DNA from: Rugamonas apoptosis
Lineage (GTDB): Bacteria; Pseudomonadota; Gammaproteobacteria; Burkholderiales; Burkholderiaceae_D
NCBI RefSeq assembly: GCF_014042355.1
Contig: NZ_JACEZU010000003.1
Span: forward strand, 248,001 to 312,000
Direction of reading: 5' to 3'
Length of the DNA: 64,000 nucleotides
Shown here: positions 59,231 to 64,000 of the stretch, piece after piece
Numbering within the stretch: position 1 is the stretch's first letter
Layout of the letters: the number at the start of each line of letters is the position of its first letter
The notes under the pieces: generated by a model
The model's input: the letters and a program-made list of their open reading frames with translations, nothing else
What the model was told of the DNA's origin: nothing
Databases searched by the model: none
Position numbers and translations under genes: made by a program

Positions 59231-59392
59231 ATGGTCCATTCCAACCATCCATCCAAATACCTCGTACGGGCCTATCTGGAGCGCCGCTCCCATGACGTCA
59301 AGCCACCGCCTTCGCCGGACGAAATCCGGCGCCAGCTTGGCTGGGGGCTGCTCCTGTGCGGCTGGCCATACGGGAGCGCCGCCCGCTCCTAG
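59231..59392 (+). CDS. Possible small protein of 53 residues
   Basis: ATG 59231 follows GAGGG at eight bases' distance. The translation MVHSNHPSKYLVRAYLERRS continues with HDVKPPPSPDEIRRQLGWGL and ends LLCGWPYGSAARS. Codon use, with G/C at most third positions, agrees with the neighbours and the composition looks like a folded helix plus tail. It lies between the LysR gene and the convergent helicase gene. No family recognised. Confidence 0.5.
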   Translation: MVHSNHPSKYLVRAYLERRSHDVKPPPSPDEIRRQLGWGLLLCGWPYGSAARS

Positions 59393-59446
59393 GCGTGACG
59401 CATACCACTCCTGGCGCTGCATGTTCGCAGCGCATCCACGGCGCAC

Positions 59447-61759
59447 TCAGTGCGCCGCCCATGCTTTCCTCCCCCCTTCGATGTGCCACCAGCCAGGCAG
59501 CAGGGCCTGGATTTCCGGCCGGCCGAAGCGGTCGTCGATCAGGAATACGGTGCCCTGGTCGGTCTGGGTGCGGATCACACGTCCGGCCGCCTGCACCACT
59601 TTCTGGATGCCGGGGTAAAGATAGGTGTAGTCGTAGCCGGCACCGAAAATGGTTTGCATGCGCGCGCGTATCTGCTCGTTGACGGGATTGATCTGCGGCA
59701 GGCCCAGGGTGGCGATGAAGGCGCCGATCAGGCGCGCGCCCGGCAAGTCCACCCCTTCGCCGAACGCGCCGCCCAGCACGGCGAAACCGATGCCCACGCT
59801 GTCGGGCGTGAAGCGCGCCAGGAACTGCGCCCGTTCCGCTTCGTCCATGCGGCGCGCCTGGCGCCATTGCGGCACCTCCGGACAGCGTTGCGCGAACAGC
59901 GTGGCCGCCTGCTCCATGTAGTCGAAGCTGCTGAAAAAGGCCAGGTAGTTGCCGGGCTGGCGCCGGTATTGTGCCTCCATCAGTGCCGCGATGGGGGCCA
60001 GCGACTGGTGCCGGTGCTGGTAGCGGGTGGAGATGTGGCCGGCCACCTGCACCGACAACTGCTCGGCCGCGAACGGTGATTCCACGTCCACCCAGGCCGT
60101 GTTGGCGGGCATCCCCAGCATGTCGCTGAAATAGTTCCAGGGGCTGAGCGTGGCCGAAAACAGGGCCACGGTGTGGGCCGCCTCGAAGCGCGGCTTGAGG
60201 AAGGGCGCCGGGACGATGTTGCGGATGCAGAGCTGGGAATTGCTGTGGCTCGCGTTGCGGCCGGCAGGGCCGCTTTGGTCGATGTCGAACAGCGAATGGT
60301 CGCCGAAGCTGTCGGCCAGCCGCGTGAATTGCAGCAGGTCGAAGTAGAACGCCTGCAGCTCCGGGTCCACCTGGCCGGGGTGCTCGGCCATGTAGTCGGT
60401 GATGGCGCCGGCCGCGCCTTGCAGGGCCGCCATGAATTTGTCGGGCAGGGCGGGATAGGCCTGGTAGCCGGCCTGCTGCTCCTTCTCCAGCGCGTTCCAC
60501 TGGCGGTGCACGCGGTCCAGCGGCTTTTTCAGTTGCTCCGGTGCGAACTTGCGCAGGATACGCAGGGACGCGTGTTCCAGTTCGGCCGAATACATGGACC
60601 GGGCACGCGACACCATGTTGTGCGCCTCGTCCACCAGCACGTTGACCTTCCAGTCGTGCATTTGCGCGAGCCCGTGCAGCATGGCGCCGGCGTCGAAATA
60701 GTAGTTGTAGTCGCCCACGACCAGGTCGGCCCAGCGCGCCATTTCCGTGCCCAGGTAGTAGGGGCAGACCTGATGCGCCAGTCCCACTTCGCGCAGCGCG
60801 GCCCGGTCCAGCGTGGCCGCTTGCAGTGCGGCGGCGCGGGCGGCGGGCAGGCGGTCGTAGAAGCCGCGCGCCAGCGGACATGATTCGCCATGGCAGGCCA
60901 GCTCCGGATGCTCGCAGGCCGTATTGCGGGCCGCCAGTTCCAGCGTGCGCAATGGCAGCAAAGGCGCCGCGCGCCGCAGCACGGCCGCCGCGTCCAGCGC
61001 CATCTGGCGGCCCGGCGTTTTGGCGGCCAGGAAGAACACCTTGTCCAAGCCATGTTCGGCGCTCGCCTTGAGCATGGGGAACAGGCTGCCCACGGTCTTG
61101 CCGATACCGGTGGGTGCTTGCGCCAGCAGGCAGCAGGCGCGGTTGCTGGCCTTGTACATGGCTTCGGCCAGTTGCCGCTGGCCGGGGCGGAAGGTGGCGT
61201 GGGGGAAGGGCATGGCCTTGAGCTGGGCGTCGCGCGCGGCGCGGTGCGCCAGTTCCTGCCGCGCCCATTGCAGGAACAGGCCGCACTGTTGCTCGAAAAA
61301 TTCCTGCAATGCGTCGGCCGTGTGCTCCTCGTGCAGCACGGTTTCCTTCTGGCTGGCGATGTCGAAATAGACCAGCGCCAGGCGCACCCGCTCCATCTCC
61401 CGTTCGCGGCACAGCAGGTGGCCGTAGATTTTCAGCTGGGCCCAGTGCAGTTGGCGGTGGTTGTCCGGCATGCGCGCCAGGTCGCCGCGGTAGGTTTTTA
61501 CTTCCTCCAGCTGGCGGCGGGCCGGGTCGTAGCCGTCGGCCCGGCCGCGCACGTGCAGCGGGCCGTAGTCGCCCGCCAGCGGCAGCTCGCGCTGGTAATC
61601 ATCGTCGCGGCGCGCGGCCACCACGGCGTGGCCGGCGATGCCTTCCTGCGCCGTGGGCGCAGGCGTGAAGCGCAGGTCGAGGTCGCCCACCTTGGCCGTG
61701 AACTCGCACAGCGCGCGCACGGCCACCGTGTAGCGCTGCTCGCCCGGTTCGTCCGTCAT
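59447..61759 (-). CDS. DinG/XPD-like helicase with N-terminal nuclease domain
   Basis: A 770-residue protein from ATG 61759, which overlaps the FAN1 stop by 4 bases (open frame extends further but inside that gene). Residues 65-120 hold a PD-(D/E)XK-type nuclease core: GRADGYD (Asp75) and LEEVK (Glu86, Lys88). Then come Walker A APTGIGKTVG, four Fe-S-type cysteines (TACEH, LACHG, ESCPLA, QVCPYY), the DEAH box VLVDEAHNMV, FSATLSPWNYF and AAGRVIRTQTDQG. It should unwind DNA 5'-3' and cut it. Coupling to a FAN1-type nuclease suggests crosslink or replication-fork repair. Confidence 0.9.
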   Translation of the reverse strand: MTDEPGEQRYTVAVRALCEFTAKVGDLDLRFTPAPTAQEGIAGHAVVAARRDDDYQRELPLAGDYGPLHVRGRADGYDPARRQLEEVKTYRGDLARMPDNHRQLHWAQLKIYGHLLCREREMERVRLALVYFDIASQKETVLHEEHTADALQEFFEQQCGLFLQWARQELAHRAARDAQLKAMPFPHATFRPGQRQLAEAMYKASNRACCLLAQAPTGIGKTVGSLFPMLKASAEHGLDKVFFLAAKTPGRQMALDAAAVLRRAAPLLPLRTLELAARNTACEHPELACHGESCPLARGFYDRLPAARAAALQAATLDRAALREVGLAHQVCPYYLGTEMARWADLVVGDYNYYFDAGAMLHGLAQMHDWKVNVLVDEAHNMVSRARSMYSAELEHASLRILRKFAPEQLKKPLDRVHRQWNALEKEQQAGYQAYPALPDKFMAALQGAAGAITDYMAEHPGQVDPELQAFYFDLLQFTRLADSFGDHSLFDIDQSGPAGRNASHSNSQLCIRNIVPAPFLKPRFEAAHTVALFSATLSPWNYFSDMLGMPANTAWVDVESPFAAEQLSVQVAGHISTRYQHRHQSLAPIAALMEAQYRRQPGNYLAFFSSFDYMEQAATLFAQRCPEVPQWRQARRMDEAERAQFLARFTPDSVGIGFAVLGGAFGEGVDLPGARLIGAFIATLGLPQINPVNEQIRARMQTIFGAGYDYTYLYPGIQKVVQAAGRVIRTQTDQGTVFLIDDRFGRPEIQALLPGWWHIEGGRKAWAAH

Positions 61760-63402
61760 GCTGATGGTGCCCATTGCAGGTAGCACACGGCCACCGGCAT
61801 GTCGTGCGCGGCGCAGTAATCGATCCATCGCTGCTGGCTGTCCTGCAGGCGGTCGCCGGGGCCTTTGACTTCGATCATCGCGTAGCGCCGTTCGGCCGGC
61901 CAGAACTGGATCAGGTCGGGGAAACCGCTGCGGTTGGCCTTGACGTCCTGCAGGATGCGTTCGAACGCATGCCGCAGATGGTGGGGCGGAATGCAGTCCA
62001 GCGCCAGTGCCAGCAACTGTTCGTCCAGTACTTCCCAAAACACGAAGGGCGACTGGATGCCCTGCTTGGCAGTGAAATTGCGCATGATGGAGGCGCGGTA
62101 GCTGTCATCGTCGAGCTGCGCCAGGCAGGCTGCGAACTGGGGTGCGCGGCGGCGCTGGAAGTCGGCGCTGTGCAGGTCGGCCGGCCCACGGTGGAAGGGG
62201 TGGAAGAAGGCGCCGGGGATGGCGCTGAACACGGCGTCCCAGCACAGCAGGCCGAACAGGGAGTTGATCAGCCCGTTTTCCACGTAGTAGACGGGGGCGT
62301 CGTCGCGGGTGAGGTAATCGCGCACCACCAGTTCCACGTAGCTCGCTTGCTCCGGCGGCGGCAGGCTCAAATCGATGCGCTCAGCCTGCGCGGGTGCGGC
62401 GCCGGCCGGCTTGGCGTGGCCCAGGCTGCGCGCCAGGCGCGGCGCCATGCGCAGCAGTTGCAGGCGTTCGGCCTCGCTTTCCGGCTGCGCCCACGCCGTT
62501 TGCAGCAGCGCGTAGGCCGCCGCGTGGCGCGCATCTTTTTCCAGCACGCGGATGGCGCGGGCGCGGGCGCCGGGGTAGGCGCAGTCGGCGTACAGCGCGT
62601 GGGCGGCGGCCCAGTCCCGCTGCTTTTCCAGCTGCTGGGCGAATTGGAACACGAGCCGGTCGCGCCGGCTGCGCAGCCATTCATTGTCCGGCGCGCACGG
62701 CGGCAGGTCGGCCAGCACGGCCGCGATCTCCTCGCCAGCCTGGAAGCGTTCGCGGCACTGGTGCAGTTGCAAATAGTTGTCGATGTCGTGGCGGGTGCGG
62801 AAACCGCGCGCGGCCGGCGAGAACGCCACTTTTTCGTACTGGTAGATGCCCAGGTCCGACAGCACGAACTCGGTCCAGTCCTGGTGGTAGTTACCGAAGA
62901 AGATCAGGCGCAAGCGGTCGCACAGCGGCTGGGTGACGATGTGGTAGACCTGGTCGCCCGCGTCCGGATACCAGGCCGAGAAGCGGTGGGCGCCTTCGTG
63001 GCGCGGGCGCAGCGCTTCCAGTTGCTCCGCCTTGCGCAGGGTCTTTTCCTGCGCCGACAGCGGGAACAGACGGCCGATTTCCGGCTTTTGCAGCAGCTCG
63101 AATAGTTGGTCCAGCGTGAGCACGGGGTCGGCCGTGATCCAGCCCTGGTCGGCCAGCGGCGCGGCGGCGGCCATGCTGTTGCCGATCTCGGCGTAGCTCA
63201 GCTTGCTGGCGCGGAACAGTTCGCCCTTGCGCATCACCATGCGCACGAACAGGGCGCGGGCGGTCTGGGGCAGGGTGGGGAAGGCCTGCAGGAAGGCCCG
63301 TTCGTCGGCCGTCAGCAGGTCGTCGTAGCGTTCGCCTATCCAGGTCAGGACGAGCTGAAAGTTGTCCAGATAGTAAAACGGGTTTTCCAGGACTTTGATC
63401 AT
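61756..63402 (-). CDS. FAN1-type VRR-NUC structure-specific nuclease
   Basis: A 548-residue protein in the layout of bacterial FAN1. N-terminal DNA-binding region (FYYLDNFQLVLTWIGERYDD, LFRASKLSYAEIGNSM). Helical TPR-like middle (DWAAAHALYADCAYPGARAR). C-terminal VRR-NUC domain with Asp in NRSGFPDLIQFWP, Glu-x-Lys in AMIEVKGPGDRLQDSQQRW, and a Glu upstream (QSPFVFWEVLDEQLL). FAN1 enzymes cut flap DNA near interstrand crosslinks. No good ribosome site before ATG 63402. The helicase gene follows with a 4-bp overlap. Confidence 0.9.
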   Translation of the reverse strand: MIKVLENPFYYLDNFQLVLTWIGERYDDLLTADERAFLQAFPTLPQTARALFVRMVMRKGELFRASKLSYAEIGNSMAAAAPLADQGWITADPVLTLDQLFELLQKPEIGRLFPLSAQEKTLRKAEQLEALRPRHEGAHRFSAWYPDAGDQVYHIVTQPLCDRLRLIFFGNYHQDWTEFVLSDLGIYQYEKVAFSPAARGFRTRHDIDNYLQLHQCRERFQAGEEIAAVLADLPPCAPDNEWLRSRRDRLVFQFAQQLEKQRDWAAAHALYADCAYPGARARAIRVLEKDARHAAAYALLQTAWAQPESEAERLQLLRMAPRLARSLGHAKPAGAAPAQAERIDLSLPPPEQASYVELVVRDYLTRDDAPVYYVENGLINSLFGLLCWDAVFSAIPGAFFHPFHRGPADLHSADFQRRRAPQFAACLAQLDDDSYRASIMRNFTAKQGIQSPFVFWEVLDEQLLALALDCIPPHHLRHAFERILQDVKANRSGFPDLIQFWPAERRYAMIEVKGPGDRLQDSQQRWIDYCAAHDMPVAVCYLQWAPSA

Positions 63403-63499
63403 TGCGGCGGACGGACGGCGGGATAACTGTATTTATGTACAGTCTATCGCGTCCGGCGCCGCTTGCCCAGCACATTCGTGCCGGGCGGGGGAGACGTGC

Positions 63500-64000
63500 T
63501 TACTTCCTGGCGGCCTTGGCGGCCTTGGTGCTGCCCTGTTCCACGACGGCCGAGGCCTTGGCGATCTGGGTTTCGACCGCCGCCACGGCTTCCTTGGTGG
63601 CCTTGGTCACCTGCTCATAGCCGGCGAAGGCGTTGTCGATGGCCGTTTTGACGATCTGCACGGCGTTCTCCGAGCCGGGGCGCACGTTCTTGGTCACGTC
63701 GTAGATCAGCGCGCTCAGGTTGCTCTTCGCTTCGGCCATGTGGGCGTCGGCGGCGCGCGTGAATTCCTCGCGGATCTCGGCGATGATGTCGCCCAGTTGC
63801 TGGTTGTAGGCGGCCGCGCCGGCCATGCCTGGCTGCACGTGGGAGGCGGCCAGTTCCATGGCGGCCTTCGCATCCTGGGCCTGGCTGATGGCCTTGCCGG
63901 CGGCCAGGCTGTCTTCGACGTTCGATTTGGCGGTGGCCATGTTGAGCGCCACCACTTGCTCCACGCCCTGGACGGCCCGGTTGGTCAGGGTGCTGAAGGT
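63500..64000 (-). CDS. phaP: Phasin-family protein (5' end beyond window)
   Basis: Coats polyhydroxyalkanoate granules. 166 residues are inside the window; the reading frame is open through the right edge and starts outside it. The visible N-terminal part TFSTLTNRAVQGVEQVVALN is the phasin_2 signature. The rest is amphipathic helix (MATAKSNVEDSLAAGKAISQ, AFAGYEQVTKATKEAVAAVE) and a basic Ala/Lys tail (KAAKAARK). Suggests that the host stores PHA. Confidence 0.9.
   Translation of the reverse strand, partial: TFSTLTNRAVQGVEQVVALNMATAKSNVEDSLAAGKAISQAQDAKAAMELAASHVQPGMAGAAAYNQQLGDIIAEIREEFTRAADAHMAEAKSNLSALIYDVTKNVRPGSENAVQIVKTAIDNAFAGYEQVTKATKEAVAAVETQIAKASAVVEQGSTKAAKAARK

Overview
The window is chromosomal DNA of a GC-rich betaproteobacterium. 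The Oxalobacteraceae (Janthinobacterium, Duganella or Massilia type) fit best, judging from the order and style of the housekeeping genes, a PEP-CTERM protein, a phasin, and hairpins of the GGGGAC...GTCCCC type between genes. This placement is inferred, not searched.

Layout. (1) 1-7917 is a phosphate locus: the 5' part of ppk reads left, and pstSCAB-phoU-phoBR read right. Each direction has its own Pho box, 9 bp before a -10 element. (2) 7918-21450 is housekeeping: a carboxymuconolactone decarboxylase-like protein, a patatin lipoprotein, a GlcG-type protein, carAB behind a foldable leader, greA, a DUF4149 protein, yhbY/rlmE (divergent), ftsH, folP and glmM. (3) 21437-22918 holds a small exported protein, an 800-bp gene-poor stretch, tRNA-Pro(TGG) and tRNA-Arg(TCT). 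(4) 22869-38512 is a 15.6-kb integrated element flanked by perfect 60-bp direct repeats that start inside tRNA-Arg. It carries a tyrosine integrase, arm-type repeats at both ends, HTH proteins, a replication-type protein whose gene contains four 18-bp repeats, an S49 protease and a P27-type small terminase, plus many small unknown genes. No large terminase, portal, major capsid or tail gene is visible, so it looks like a phage satellite or a strongly reduced prophage. Its centre (27807-29341) is free of genes and packed with palindromes and iterons. (5) 38982-46768 is a compact chemosensory operon, STAS-cheA-mcp-cheW-cheR-cheD-cheB, without a stand-alone cheY. (6) 46838-64000 is mixed chromosome: two LysR regulators, an HPP/CBS membrane protein, DNA polymerase II, a phosphofructokinase, a flavin reductase-like protein, L-asparaginase II, a lipoprotein, a PEP-CTERM protein, a divergent patatin, a hemolysin III-family protein, an operon of a FAN1-type nuclease and a DinG/XPD-like helicase, and a partial phasin.

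How genes work together. Phosphate uptake (PstSCAB), sensing (PhoU-PhoR-PhoB) and storage (Ppk) share one control region. The FAN1-type nuclease and the nuclease-helicase overlap by 4 bp and probably act together in DNA repair. The element has taken over the 3' end of tRNA-Arg, restores that end, and brings a new terminator-like hairpin behind it. The element is the part most worth study, above all its noncoding centre, where palindromes of different sequence alternate with short constant motifs.
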